This document shows positions 33,787 through 42,041 of a stretch of DNA of 64,000 bases, piece by piece. The stretch is taken from assembly GCF_009668025.1 (NCBI RefSeq), contig NZ_WJXZ01000014.1, forward strand, positions 454,448 to 518,447, read 5' to 3'. The position numbers and the translations under genes are program-made. Numbering within the stretch: position 1 is the stretch's first letter; every line of letters starts with the position of its first letter. This DNA is from Larkinella terrae (GTDB lineage Bacteria > Bacteroidota > Bacteroidia > Cytophagales > Spirosomataceae). The notes beneath the pieces were generated by a model that worked only from the letters and a program-made list of their open reading frames with translations, had not been told where the DNA came from and ran no database searches.

Positions 33787-33819
33787 CAAATATATACCGA
33801 TCGGTATATGAACTCCAAA
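33787..33819 (-). promoter_or_regulatory. tetR promoter with 18-bp palindromic operator
   Basis: On the minus strand TTTG (33819-33816), a 21-nt spacer and TATATTTG (33794-33787) fit the Bacteroidota promoter. The palindrome ATATACCGATCGGTATAT (33792-33809) fills most of the spacer and touches the -7 box. Only four nucleotides separate the -7 box from the ATG at 33782, so the transcript would be essentially leaderless. Confidence 0.7.
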
Positions 33820-33941
33820 TAATTCCAGATTTATTTTTAAGTAGCTGGTTATCAATACTTACCTTGCTGGGCATCAAAATTGTGTTCGAACGCTAAGTTG
33901 CCCCTATTGGAAATCCGGGAGGACGGAGCAGCGACCTATTT

Positions 33942-33981
33942 AAACGCCAAAAACCGCTTCCGGGAGCGGTTTTTGGCGTTT
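33942..33981 (-). terminator. Strong intrinsic terminator after the M16 peptidase gene
   Basis: A perfect 17-bp stem (33942-33958 with 33965-33981, sequence AAACGCCAAAAACCGCT and its complement) with a 6-nt loop lies 22 bp after the M16 stop. On either strand the stem ends in an A/T tract. Confidence 0.75.
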
Positions 33982-34003
33982 GGAACAAAACGGTTTTTTA
34001 AAA

Positions 34004-36898
34004 CTATTCTTTCGGTTTGGTGGAGGAGGCACCACCCAAAGCCGCCGGGGTTGAAGTGCCTTCCGCCACGGCCGGATTGCCGTCTTTATCAAGTTCAACG
34101 ACTTCGTAGCCAAGTTTTTGCAGACCCGGTTTGACGGCGGTTTTGTTACCCACTACCGTGATGATCAGGTTGTTAACCGGCAACCGTTTCTTGGCGATGG
34201 CGTCGATCTCCTTCTTCGTCATGTTTTTCAGAATCTGGCTCTGTTGTTCCACGAAATCGCCCGGCAGATCATACTCAACAATCTGGTTGAGAAAGTTGGC
34301 CTTCTGGAACGAGGTTTCGTAGCGCAATGCATCCCGCTGGCCGACCGAACTTTTCAGGAATGCCAGCTCGGCTTCCGTAATTCCGGTTTTACCGTAATTC
34401 GTGATTTCCTTCACAAATTCGACCACCGAACTATCCGTTGCCGCTGCTTTGACACCTGCCTGGGCCGTAAACGGTCCCGGTGCTTTGGTGCTGCTGAAGG
34501 TCGAGCGGGCGCCGTAGGTCCAGCCTTTGTCCTCACGCAGGTTCATGTTGATGCGGCTGTTGAACGCACCGCCCAGAATATAATTGGCGAGTCCGGCGCG
34601 GTAGTAGTCACCCGTCGCATCGAACGGAATGTCGGTCAGGTAACCGATCCGGATTTCTGACTGGGGCGCTTTGTCCTTGTCGATCAGATAAATACGGGTT
34701 TTGTCAACTTTCTTCGCGACAACCGGTTTGGGCAGGTCGACCGGTTTGGCGGGCCAGGTTTTCAGAAAACCGAGTTTCGGTAGAATAGCGGTTTTGTCGA
34801 CATCACCCACCACGACAAGGCTCGTAACGGAGGGCGAGAAGTTCTGCTGGTAAAATGCCTTCACGTCGTCGAGCGTAATGTTGGCGACGGTTTTCGTCGT
34901 TCCGCTGGTCGGCACGGCGCGGATGTCGTCGCCGTACAGCAATTTGTTGTATGCCTTGTTGGCAATCACCACCGGTTGCGTGCTCTGGTTGGCAATCAGT
35001 TCAATCTGCTGTTTTTTCAAACGCTCGAAATCTTCCGAAGCAAACCGGGGCCGGAATAATTTTTCTTCTACCAGAGCCAGCGTCGCGTCCAGATTTTTAG
35101 TCAGCGACGAAACCGACACCTGAATATTTTCGGTGCTGGCGTAAATCTGGATACTGCTGCCCAGTTTTTCGAGTTTCGCGTTGATCTCCTCGTTGCTGAA
35201 ATTCTGCGTCGCTTCGTTCATCAAGGCCGCCGTGAGCTGAGCAATTCCGGCTTTCGACGGGTCTTTGGCCGATAGCGTGTGGCCACCTTTCACCGAAAAC
35301 AGGAGAGCTACTTCGGGAACTTCGTCGTTTTTCGTACCGATCACTTTCAGGCCATTCGGCATTTTATCCGTCCAGAACGGCGGCACTTTTATGGCCGGAT
35401 TCGCGCCGGAGGCCGGTTTTTTGCTGCGATCGAACGAATCTTTGGCCTTCACGTATTTCAAGCCGTCGTAGCCGTAATCCGGCGCTTTGTAGCCGTCGGT
35501 CACAATGATGTAGTTGTCAGGATGCGCCACGATTTCCTTCTGATCTTTCGGATAAACCGTCAGAATGACGCCACTTTTGCCTTTGATGTACTGGTTATAC
35601 ACCCGCATGATATCCGCCTTCGTAACGTCCTGGTAGCGTTTTATTTCCTTCGGCAGGTAATTGGGCGTTCCGACAAACGTCTGAAAAGAAGCCAGTTGGG
35701 AAACTTTGCCGGACACACTCGACAGGTAACTGATGATGTCGGCTTCGCGGGTGGCTTTGAATTGGATCAAATCGTCGTCGGTCACCCCGCGTTTTTCAAA
35801 CTCCGCCAGTGTGTTGCGAACGATCGCTTCGGTGCTGTCCAGCCGCATTTGCGGGAAGGGCAGGACCGTAAAGGTAAACTGGCCCGCCAGTTCCTGCGCC
35901 GGGTGATCGACGCTGGCCTGAACGGCTTTTTCGGTTTTGACCAGATTCTTGTAAAACAACGAGCTTTTGCCGCCCCCCAGAATCTGGGCCAGGGCGTCGA
36001 GTGGCGCTTCGTCGGGGTGGAATCGCGGAACGGTGGGGTACACCATTCGCAACATCGGAAACCGGACGTTGTCTTCGTACGAGACGTAGCGGTCTTTGTC
36101 GAGCACGGCGGGCGGAACAATTGTTTTTGTCACCACCGGACCTTTCGGAATGCTGCCGAAATATTTCTCCGCCAGTTGCACCACCTGCTTCGGGCTTACA
36201 TCTCCCCCGACGGTCAAAACCGCATTGTTGGGGCCGTACCACCGCAGGAAAAAATTCTTCAGGTCATTGACATTCACCCGGTTCAGGTCTTCGATGTAGC
36301 CAATGGTGAGCCAGGAATAGGGGTGTCCGTACGGAAGCAGATTTTTGGCAACGTACTCGCCGACCAACCCGTACGGGCGATTGTCGTAGTTCTGCCCCCG
36401 TTCGTTTTTCACCGTCGCGCGTTGAATTTCAAATTTTTTCTGGGTAACGGCATCCAGCAGAAAGCCCATCCGGTCGGCTTCGAGCCAGAGTGCGCGCTCC
36501 AACTGGTTGCTGGGTAGGGTTTCGAAGTAGTTGGTGCGGTCGGCGTTGGTCGTGCCGTTCAGCGTTCCTCCGGCTTCGGTCACGATCTTGAAGTGTTCAT
36601 CGTCGGCGACATGGTCGGAACCCTGGAACATCATGTGTTCGAAGAAGTGCGCAAAACCGGATTTGCCGATTTCTTCCCGCCCCGACCCCACGTGGTAGGT
36701 TACATCGACGTGAACAATCGGATCGGAATGGTCTTCGTGAACAATCAGCGTCAGGCCGTTGGGCAGGACGTATTTCTGATACGGAATGATTAGTTCGCCC
36801 TCTTTCCGGGTAACGGTTTCGACAAGTTTGGCTTGAGAGAAAGCAAGGTGGGAGAAGAGCAGGCTTAAGAACCCGACGTAGTAACTTACTTTTTTCAT
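34004..36898 (-). CDS. M16-family zinc metallopeptidase (two-module, PqqL/insulinase type)
   Basis: 964 residues with signal peptide MKKVSYYVGFLSLLFSHLAFSQ. It contains two M16 halves. The N-terminal half has the inverted zinc motif HFFEH in SGFAHFFEHMMFQGSD (about 83-98) and the downstream Glu region RATVKNERGQNYDNRPYG; the C-terminal half (about 510-930) lacks HxxEH and shows the usual R..Y segment LREDKGWTYGARSTFSS. The tail (AVAEGTSTPAALGGASSTKPKE) is low complexity. Exported M16 enzymes degrade peptides in the periplasm. It stands alone, with a terminator behind it and a possible attenuator hairpin in its leader. Confidence 0.93.
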   Translation of the reverse strand: MKKVSYYVGFLSLLFSHLAFSQAKLVETVTRKEGELIIPYQKYVLPNGLTLIVHEDHSDPIVHVDVTYHVGSGREEIGKSGFAHFFEHMMFQGSDHVADDEHFKIVTEAGGTLNGTTNADRTNYFETLPSNQLERALWLEADRMGFLLDAVTQKKFEIQRATVKNERGQNYDNRPYGLVGEYVAKNLLPYGHPYSWLTIGYIEDLNRVNVNDLKNFFLRWYGPNNAVLTVGGDVSPKQVVQLAEKYFGSIPKGPVVTKTIVPPAVLDKDRYVSYEDNVRFPMLRMVYPTVPRFHPDEAPLDALAQILGGGKSSLFYKNLVKTEKAVQASVDHPAQELAGQFTFTVLPFPQMRLDSTEAIVRNTLAEFEKRGVTDDDLIQFKATREADIISYLSSVSGKVSQLASFQTFVGTPNYLPKEIKRYQDVTKADIMRVYNQYIKGKSGVILTVYPKDQKEIVAHPDNYIIVTDGYKAPDYGYDGLKYVKAKDSFDRSKKPASGANPAIKVPPFWTDKMPNGLKVIGTKNDEVPEVALLFSVKGGHTLSAKDPSKAGIAQLTAALMNEATQNFSNEEINAKLEKLGSSIQIYASTENIQVSVSSLTKNLDATLALVEEKLFRPRFASEDFERLKKQQIELIANQSTQPVVIANKAYNKLLYGDDIRAVPTSGTTKTVANITLDDVKAFYQQNFSPSVTSLVVVGDVDKTAILPKLGFLKTWPAKPVDLPKPVVAKKVDKTRIYLIDKDKAPQSEIRIGYLTDIPFDATGDYYRAGLANYILGGAFNSRINMNLREDKGWTYGARSTFSSTKAPGPFTAQAGVKAAATDSSVVEFVKEITNYGKTGITEAELAFLKSSVGQRDALRYETSFQKANFLNQIVEYDLPGDFVEQQSQILKNMTKKEIDAIAKKRLPVNNLIITVVGNKTAVKPGLQKLGYEVVELDKDGNPAVAEGTSTPAALGGASSTKPKE

Positions 36899-36973
36899 TG
36901 TATCGGTTAGGCTGATGAAACTAACTATACAAAGAAACTAGAATAGTAGCAGGATTAAAAGATGGCAAACAAA

Positions 36974-37003
36974 ATAAGCCCATTAGAAATCTAGTGGGCT
37001 TAT
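36974..37003 (-). terminator. Terminator-like hairpin in the M16 leader
   Basis: A 14-bp stem with one G-T pair (36974-36987 with 36990-37003) is followed on the minus strand by TTTTGTTTG. It lies 76 bp before the M16 ATG and about 35 nt after the predicted -7 box at 37039-37046, so it would end a short RNA of about 65-70 nt or attenuate M16 expression. Confidence 0.5.
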
Positions 37004-37038
37004 CCTACTAACCTATGATGAAATAGTATTCTACGCTG

Positions 37039-37046
37039 CAAAAGTA
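37039..37046 (-). promoter_or_regulatory. Predicted -7 box upstream of the M16 gene
   Basis: TACTTTTG on the minus strand matches TAnnTTTG. The -33 region shows only a weak match (GTTAG at about the right distance). Confidence 0.4.
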
Positions 37047-37206
37047 GTACCTTATAGTGAACTAACTATACCGTGCTGTCATGCTTTATAAAAATAGTTG
37101 AGTATTTTTTCGTTAGACCGGGCCGTATTTTCGCTTTGGTCATTCAGGAGAGGGCAGGAAGGTCATTCTCGGGAAACTACACAGATTTGTTGAAAAATCA
37201 CTATAC

Positions 37207-38244
37207 ATGGCTGTCATTTGGGGAGTTGTCTTGCATGCGCTCGGAGGATTCGCTTCCGGCAGTTTCTATTTACCCTATAAAAAAGTAGAGGGCTGGGCCT
37301 GGGAAAGTTACTGGCTCGTGGGCGGTTTATTCTCCTGGGTGGTGGCTCCGCTCTTTTTCGGCCTGCTTACCGTCCCGAATCTGTTCGAGGTGCTGGCGGC
37401 CGCGCCAACTGAAACCAAATGGTGGGCTTATTTCTGGGGTGTTCTCTGGGGATTCGGCGGTTTGACGTTCGGACTGACCATGCGGTATCTGGGTTTATCG
37501 CTCGGCATGGCCGTGGTGTTGGGACTCTGTGCGGTTTTCGGAACCGTGGTGCCGCCCATCTGGCTGGGGCAATTCGGGACGCTGATGAGCACGCTTTCGG
37601 GTCAGATCATCATTCTGGGCCTGGCGGTTTGTGTCTTGGGCATTTCCATCAGCGGAATTGCCGGAATGATGAAGGAAAAGTCGATGACGGAGGACCAGAA
37701 AAAGGCAACCATTGCCGAATTTGACCTCAAAAAAGGTATTCTGGTAGCGGTTTTTTCCGGCATCATGAGCGCCTGTTTTTCGTTCGGATTAACGGCCGGA
37801 CAACCCATTTCCGAACTGGCCGTCAAGAACGGCGCCGATCCGCTTTACATGAACAACGCCCCGCTGGTGTTCATTCTGCTCGGCGGTTTAACCACCAACG
37901 CCATCTGGTGTATCTATTTGAATATCAGGAATAAAACGTACACCGATTACGGCAACGTCACCGCGCCCGCCATCAAAAATATCATTTTCTGCGCAATTGC
38001 CGGGGTGACCTGGTACCTGCAATTCTTCTTCTACGGCATGGGCGACAGCAAAATGGGCGAATACCGGTTTTCGGGCTGGACGCTCCACATGGCGTTCATC
38101 ATCGCCTTCAGCAGCTTCTGGGGCCTCTACCTGCACGAATGGCGGGGTGCCAACCGACAAACCATGCGGACGATTACGATCGGCATTGCCACCGTCGTTT
38201 TTTCAACCGTCGTGGTTGGTATTGGGAATTACCTGGCGGAATAA
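37207..38244 (+). CDS. rhaT: L-rhamnose/proton symporter RhaT
   Basis: 345 residues with ten hydrophobic segments, the family's normal length and topology. RhaT signatures are the N-terminal GGFASGSFYLPYKKVEGWAW (about 12-31), WAYFWGVLWGFGGLTFGLTM, MRYLGLSLGMAVVLGLCAVFG, AFSFGLTAGQPIS-like CFSFGLTAGQPISELAV, and the C-terminal KMGEYRFSGWTLHMAFIIAF. It imports L-rhamnose with a proton across the inner membrane. The rhamnose catabolic genes lie 15 kb to the left on the other strand; this copy is instead followed after 7 bp by the phosphodiesterase gene, suggesting one transcript. Confidence 0.95.
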   Translation: MAVIWGVVLHALGGFASGSFYLPYKKVEGWAWESYWLVGGLFSWVVAPLFFGLLTVPNLFEVLAAAPTETKWWAYFWGVLWGFGGLTFGLTMRYLGLSLGMAVVLGLCAVFGTVVPPIWLGQFGTLMSTLSGQIIILGLAVCVLGISISGIAGMMKEKSMTEDQKKATIAEFDLKKGILVAVFSGIMSACFSFGLTAGQPISELAVKNGADPLYMNNAPLVFILLGGLTTNAIWCIYLNIRNKTYTDYGNVTAPAIKNIIFCAIAGVTWYLQFFFYGMGDSKMGEYRFSGWTLHMAFIIAFSSFWGLYLHEWRGANRQTMRTITIGIATVVFSTVVVGIGNYLAE

Positions 38245-38251
38245 AAACCGT

Positions 38252-39496
38252 ATGAACAGCTGTATCTGGTGCTTTCTGCTCATTGCTGCCGGTTTTTTCG
38301 GGACTCATCCAGGTTCTGCCCAATCGGATAAACGCAAGGCGTTGTTTGTGATTGTCGACGGCATTCCGGCGGATGTGATCGAGAAGCTGGCGAAACCGAA
38401 TCTGGATGCCATCGCGAAAGAAGGCGGTTACGTCCGGGCGCATGTGGGTGGTCAGAAAGGGACTTATTCGCAAACACCAACCGTTTCGGCGGTGGGCTAT
38501 AACAGTTTGCTGACGGGCACCTGGGTGAACAAACACAACGTCTGGGACAACGATATTAAAGACCCGAATTACCACTACTGGACCCTTTTCCGGTTTCTCG
38601 AAACGCAGTATCCGCAAAAGAAAACCGCCATTTTTTCGACCTGGCTGGATAACCGGACCAAGCTGGTGGGGGAGGGGCTTCCGGCTACCGGCCAGCTGCG
38701 ACTCGACTACTCGTTCGACGGTTTTGAACTCGATACGCTCCATTTTCCGCACGACAGGGAGAGGGAGCACATCCACAAAATTGACGAAAAAGTCGTCGAC
38801 GAAGCCGCTGCGTACATTCAGCAGGAAAGCCCGGATCTTTCGTGGGTGTATCTGGAATATACCGACGACATGGGCCATAAATACGGTGACAGCGAGCAGT
38901 TTTACCGCGCCATCCGGATGATGGATGGCCAGATGGGGCGGTTATGGAAAGCCGTTCAGTACCGGCAGAAAACATTTGGCGAAGACTGGCAAGTGTTCAT
39001 TACTACCGACCACGGCCGCAGTGCCGACACCGGCAAGGATCACGGCGGACAGTCGGACCGCGAGCGGAATACGTGGATGGTGACGAATGCGAAAAACCTG
39101 AATCCGTATTTCAAACAGGCCACACCGGGCATTGTCGATATCATGCCGACGCTCGCCCGACACCTGAACGTCACGATTCCGAAAGAACAGGCTTTTGAAA
39201 TCGACGGTATTCCGCTCACCGGAAAACTGTCGATTACCCATCCGACGGCGAAGAAAGAAGCCAATAGAATTGCGCTAAGCTGGAAAGCCGCTGACGCCGA
39301 AGGAACCGTCAAAGTCTGGCTCTCGACCACCAATCACTTCGAAACTGGCCAGCGTGACCACTATTGGCTCATGGACGAATTGCCCGTGAAAGCCGAAAAA
39401 GCCGTCATCGACGTGTCAAAATTACCGACCGGTTTTTACAAAATCGTGTTGCAGGCCCGCTATAACAGCCTGAACCGCTGGATTGTGGAGAAATAA
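38252..39496 (+). CDS. Alkaline phosphatase-superfamily phosphodiesterase/nucleotide pyrophosphatase, secreted
   Basis: 414 residues from the ATG at 38252 (signal peptide MNSCIWCFLLIAAGFFGTHPGSAQ). Superfamily metal-binding marks are present: KALFVIVDGIPADVIEKLAK (first Asp), the nucleophile region TYSQTPTVSAVGYNSLLTGT (Thr/Ser), EYTDDMGHKYGDSEQFY (Asp/His), ITTDHGRSADTGKDHGGQSD (Asp-His, then His). A C-terminal beta domain (about 325-414) follows. The substrate could be a nucleotide sugar, phosphodiester or sulfate ester; the sequence does not decide. The gene starts 7 bp after rhaT stops. Confidence 0.88.
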   Translation: MNSCIWCFLLIAAGFFGTHPGSAQSDKRKALFVIVDGIPADVIEKLAKPNLDAIAKEGGYVRAHVGGQKGTYSQTPTVSAVGYNSLLTGTWVNKHNVWDNDIKDPNYHYWTLFRFLETQYPQKKTAIFSTWLDNRTKLVGEGLPATGQLRLDYSFDGFELDTLHFPHDREREHIHKIDEKVVDEAAAYIQQESPDLSWVYLEYTDDMGHKYGDSEQFYRAIRMMDGQMGRLWKAVQYRQKTFGEDWQVFITTDHGRSADTGKDHGGQSDRERNTWMVTNAKNLNPYFKQATPGIVDIMPTLARHLNVTIPKEQAFEIDGIPLTGKLSITHPTAKKEANRIALSWKAADAEGTVKVWLSTTNHFETGQRDHYWLMDELPVKAEKAVIDVSKLPTGFYKIVLQARYNSLNRWIVEK

Positions 39497-39498
39497 AG

Positions 39499-39576
39499 TA
39501 CCCCTAAATCCCCTAAAGGGGACTTGGACGCGAAACAGTTAGCTGCGTAAATTCCCCTTTAGGGGATTTAGGGGTA
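39499..39576. repeat. Perfect 24-bp inverted repeat (CCCTAAATCCCC type), also bidirectional terminator
   Basis: Arms 39499-39522 and 39553-39576 are perfectly complementary over 24 bp with a 30-nt loop. They start two bases after the phosphodiesterase stop and end four bases before the GMC stop, so the element separates convergent genes. The word CCCTAAATCCCC is a dispersed intergenic repeat that I recall from other Bacteroidota genomes. Confidence 0.8.
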
Positions 39577-39580
39577 AAAC

Positions 39581-41299
39581 TTACAAATTCTTCTTTTTCA
39601 GTTCATTAACCGCATGATTGGCCGCCCGCGCCGTGATGGCCATGAAGGTCAGCGACGGGTTTTGGGTGGACGTGGACGTCATGCAGGCGCCGTCGGTGAC
39701 GAAGACGTTTTTGCAGTTGTGAAACTGGTTCCACTTGTTCAGCAGCGACGTTTTCGGGTCTTTGCCCATCCGAACGCCCCCCATTTCGTGGATGTCCAGC
39801 CCCGGCGCTTTGTCGGGTTTGTCGTGCGTCTGGATGTTCGTAAAACCGGCCAGCGTCAGCATTTCGGTCATCTGGGTATGAAAATCCTGAATCATTTTTT
39901 CGTCGTTGTCGTCGTAACCCACCGACACCCGCAGCAGCGGAATGCCCCAGTCGTCGGTCTGGGTCGAGTCCAGCGAAACCGTACTTTCCAGCTTGGGAAT
40001 GGTTTCGCCCATCATGTGTGAACCGACGCGCCAGTTGCCGTACTTCCGGTTGAAAAGACTCGCCTTTAATTCTTCGCCAATTCCTGCCGTATCGGCCCCG
40101 TTGACCCGACTGCCGCTGAAACCGGCGGCATATCCGCGCAGAAAATCCGTTTCCTGCTTGAAAACGTTGCGGAACCGCGGAATGTAGCTGCCGTTCGGAC
40201 GAATTCCCTCGGTGGTTTTATCGAGCAATCCTTCGTACTCGGCCGAGATCGTTGTCCGGAAATTATGAAAAGCCATGTATTTGCCCAGCAAGCCGTTGTC
40301 ATTGCCCAATCCGTTCGGAAACCGGTTTGATTTGGAATTGAGCAGAATCAGGTTGGAGTTCAGACAGGCGGCATTGACGAAAATGATTTTGGCGTAATAC
40401 TCGGTCGCCTGTTTCGTGTGCGCATCGATCACCCGGACGCCCGAGGCTTTGTTTTTCTTCTCGTCAAAGAGAATCGAGTGCACAACCGAATCGGGTCGCA
40501 GCGTCATTTTGCCGGTTTTAGCCGCCCAAGGAAGCGTCGATGAATTGCTGCTGAAATAACCGCCGAACGGACAACCGCGCTGGCACAGGTTCCGGTTCTG
40601 GCACTGCCCGCGTCCCTGTTTGAGGTGAATTTCCTTGGGCTGCGTGAGGTGCGCGCATCGACCAATGATGATCGGTCGGGCGCCTTTGTAGTGCGTCGCC
40701 ATCTGGTCGGAAAAGTGCTTCTCAACGCACGATTGCTCGTGGGGAGGGAGAAATTCACCGTCTGGCAATTGGGCCAAACCGTCCTTGTTTCCCGCCACGC
40801 CGATGAACTTCTCGACGTGGCTGTACCAGGGCGCAATATCGCCGTAACCAATGGGCCATTCGACGGCAAAACCGTCGCGGGCCGGGCCGTCAAAATCGTA
40901 CTGTGACCAGCGCTGCGTACCCCGCGCCCACATCAATGATTTTCCGCCAACCTGATAGCCCCGAATCCAGTCGAACGGTTTATCCTGAATGTACGGATGT
41001 TCGGCATCTTTGACAAAAAAATGGGCTGCGTCTTCGTTGAACGCGTAACACCGGCTGGCAATCGGATTGGCGTCTTTCAGGGCCTTCGGAATCTGTCCCA
41101 GGTGATCGAATTCCCAGGGATTCATCAGGGTGGTAGGGTAATCGGTAACGTGTTTGACGTCGCGGCCGCGTTCCAGCACGAGCGTGCGTAAGCCCTTGTC
41201 GCAAAGTTCTTTAGCTGCCCAGCCGCCACTAATACCCGAGCCGATGACAATGGCGTCGAAAGTGCGGTCTTTAACCGAATCAATATTGAAGTATGACAT
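39581..41299 (-). CDS. GMC-family FAD oxidoreductase (glucoside 3-dehydrogenase / gluconate 2-dehydrogenase large subunit type)
   Basis: 572 residues. The FAD-binding Rossmann motif is FDAIVIGSGISGGWAAKELC (about 14-33) with the ERG end of the fold; further marks are GYQVGGKSLMWARGTQRW (about 135-152) and the C-terminal GMC segment NVFVTDGACMTSTSTQNPSL (about 535-554). A Cys cluster C-X5-C-X3-C (GQCQNRNLCQRGCPF, about 240) may hold an Fe-S centre as in FAD glucose dehydrogenases. It has no signal peptide of its own; the subunit 3-like partner encoded 12 bp upstream carries a Tat signal and would carry it out. Such pairs oxidise sugars or glycosides, often at C3, passing electrons to a cytochrome c. 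Confidence 0.9.
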   Translation of the reverse strand: MSYFNIDSVKDRTFDAIVIGSGISGGWAAKELCDKGLRTLVLERGRDVKHVTDYPTTLMNPWEFDHLGQIPKALKDANPIASRCYAFNEDAAHFFVKDAEHPYIQDKPFDWIRGYQVGGKSLMWARGTQRWSQYDFDGPARDGFAVEWPIGYGDIAPWYSHVEKFIGVAGNKDGLAQLPDGEFLPPHEQSCVEKHFSDQMATHYKGARPIIIGRCAHLTQPKEIHLKQGRGQCQNRNLCQRGCPFGGYFSSNSSTLPWAAKTGKMTLRPDSVVHSILFDEKKNKASGVRVIDAHTKQATEYYAKIIFVNAACLNSNLILLNSKSNRFPNGLGNDNGLLGKYMAFHNFRTTISAEYEGLLDKTTEGIRPNGSYIPRFRNVFKQETDFLRGYAAGFSGSRVNGADTAGIGEELKASLFNRKYGNWRVGSHMMGETIPKLESTVSLDSTQTDDWGIPLLRVSVGYDDNDEKMIQDFHTQMTEMLTLAGFTNIQTHDKPDKAPGLDIHEMGGVRMGKDPKTSLLNKWNQFHNCKNVFVTDGACMTSTSTQNPSLTFMAITARAANHAVNELKKKNL

Positions 41300-41311
41300 G
41301 AGTAGGAGAAA

Positions 41312-41833
41312 TCAGTTGGTAACAACGTTGACGCAGCCGTGGTAAAAACCGGGTGCCATCACGTATTTCTGAACGTTGACGAGGTAATATTCCGAGTTGG
41401 TGTAACCCCGGATGGTCAGGTCTTTGACCAGATTGGCAAATTGCTGCGTGGCCGGTTCGGCGGATGCTCCCATCTGGCGCAGCAGGTCGGTGCGCTGGAG
41501 GGTATCGCAGGCCAGGAACGGTTTGGTGTAGGCTTGCTGGGCGAGTTCGTCGGTTTTGGCCAGTCCCGATTTCAGCAAATCCTGCGCCGACTGGTCGTAG
41601 CAATCGTTGACCATGCGCAGAATAAACTGGTGTACTTTCAGGGATTTGGCACCGGGCGTAGTGGTTTCGGGAATGAAGGTTTCGACGAGTTCGGCCAGCA
41701 TTTCTTGCTCCGCCACCGATCCATACGATGCGTTGCCAACGGTTTCGGGCGTCCAGCCAGCGGCCCAGGAGGGGAGCGCGGCCAGGCTTCCGGCGGTCAC
41801 CAAAAGGCTCTTTAGTGCGTTACGGCGTTTCAT
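41312..41833 (-). CDS. Gluconate 2-dehydrogenase subunit 3-like protein with Tat signal
   Basis: 173 residues from the ATG at 41833, which gives a Tat-type leader (MKRRNALKSLLVTAGSLAAL, twin Arg then hydrophobic core). The mature part is helical: SVAEQEMLAELVETFIPETT, GAKSLKVHQFILRMVNDCYD, LVKDLTIRGYTNSEY, the standard order in this family, including the GYYTSE-like end. It acts as export and assembly partner of the GMC oxidoreductase encoded 12 bp downstream. An upstream in-frame start at 41869 would bury the Arg pair deeper and is less likely. Confidence 0.9.
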   Translation of the reverse strand: MKRRNALKSLLVTAGSLAALPSWAAGWTPETVGNASYGSVAEQEMLAELVETFIPETTTPGAKSLKVHQFILRMVNDCYDQSAQDLLKSGLAKTDELAQQAYTKPFLACDTLQRTDLLRQMGASAEPATQQFANLVKDLTIRGYTNSEYYLVNVQKYVMAPGFYHGCVNVVTN

Positions 41834-41889
41834 TTTTTGAAGGTTAGTTAGCACTAAATTACGGAACACTTTTCGTTAATCCGCGCCGA

Positions 41890-41920
41890 CGGCTCTTTCT
41901 TCGTGAAAAAAGAGCCTTTT
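41890..41920 (+). terminator. Terminator-like hairpin in a divergent region
   Basis: GGCTCTTT (41890-41897) pairs with AAAGAGCC (41908-41915), extended by T/A pairs, and is followed by TTTTC on the plus strand. No forward gene ends before it, so it may end read-through or an unseen short transcript. Confidence 0.4.
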
Positions 41921-42033
41921 CGTATTCGTCCGGTATTTTTCTGCCCGCTTTACACTCGAATGAAGATCGGGGCCAACCGGCTGAGCTTAAGATAAATTAA
42001 TCGGATCTTCAGCTGGCCTTCAGGTAGCGCGGT

Positions 42034-42041
42034 TAACTTTG
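42034..42041 (+). promoter_or_regulatory. Possible -7 box of the 42.2-kb membrane protein/MFS operon
   Basis: TAACTTTG matches TAnnTTTG. No -33 TTTG lies at the expected distance. The leader would be about 175 nt. Confidence 0.3.

Larger units (their letters stand above)
36899..37206. other. Divergent intergenic region, 308 bp, with hairpin and direct repeat
   Basis: This lies between the M16 gene and rhaT. It holds a terminator-like hairpin (36974-37003), a -7 box on the minus strand (37039-37046), and the 12-mer AACTAACTATAC twice, at 36919-36930 and 37060-37071, exactly 141 bp apart. No tRNA or known RNA family is recognisable. For rhaT only a weak -7-like TATTTTCG (37126-37133) is seen. 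Confidence 0.45.

Noticed and set aside
33783-33818. Upstream ATG start for tetR at 33818
   Set aside because: It would put the 18-bp operator and promoter into the gene; the TetR domain starts naturally from 33782.
36974-37003. tRNA or known small RNA
   Set aside because: A single hairpin with a two-base loop and T-rich tail; no cloverleaf, no CCA, no known RNA family pattern.
36919-37071. Insertion sequence bounded by the 12-mer direct repeats
   Set aside because: The enclosed stretch is only about 130 bp with no terminal inverted repeats and no transposase frame; kept only as a curiosity.
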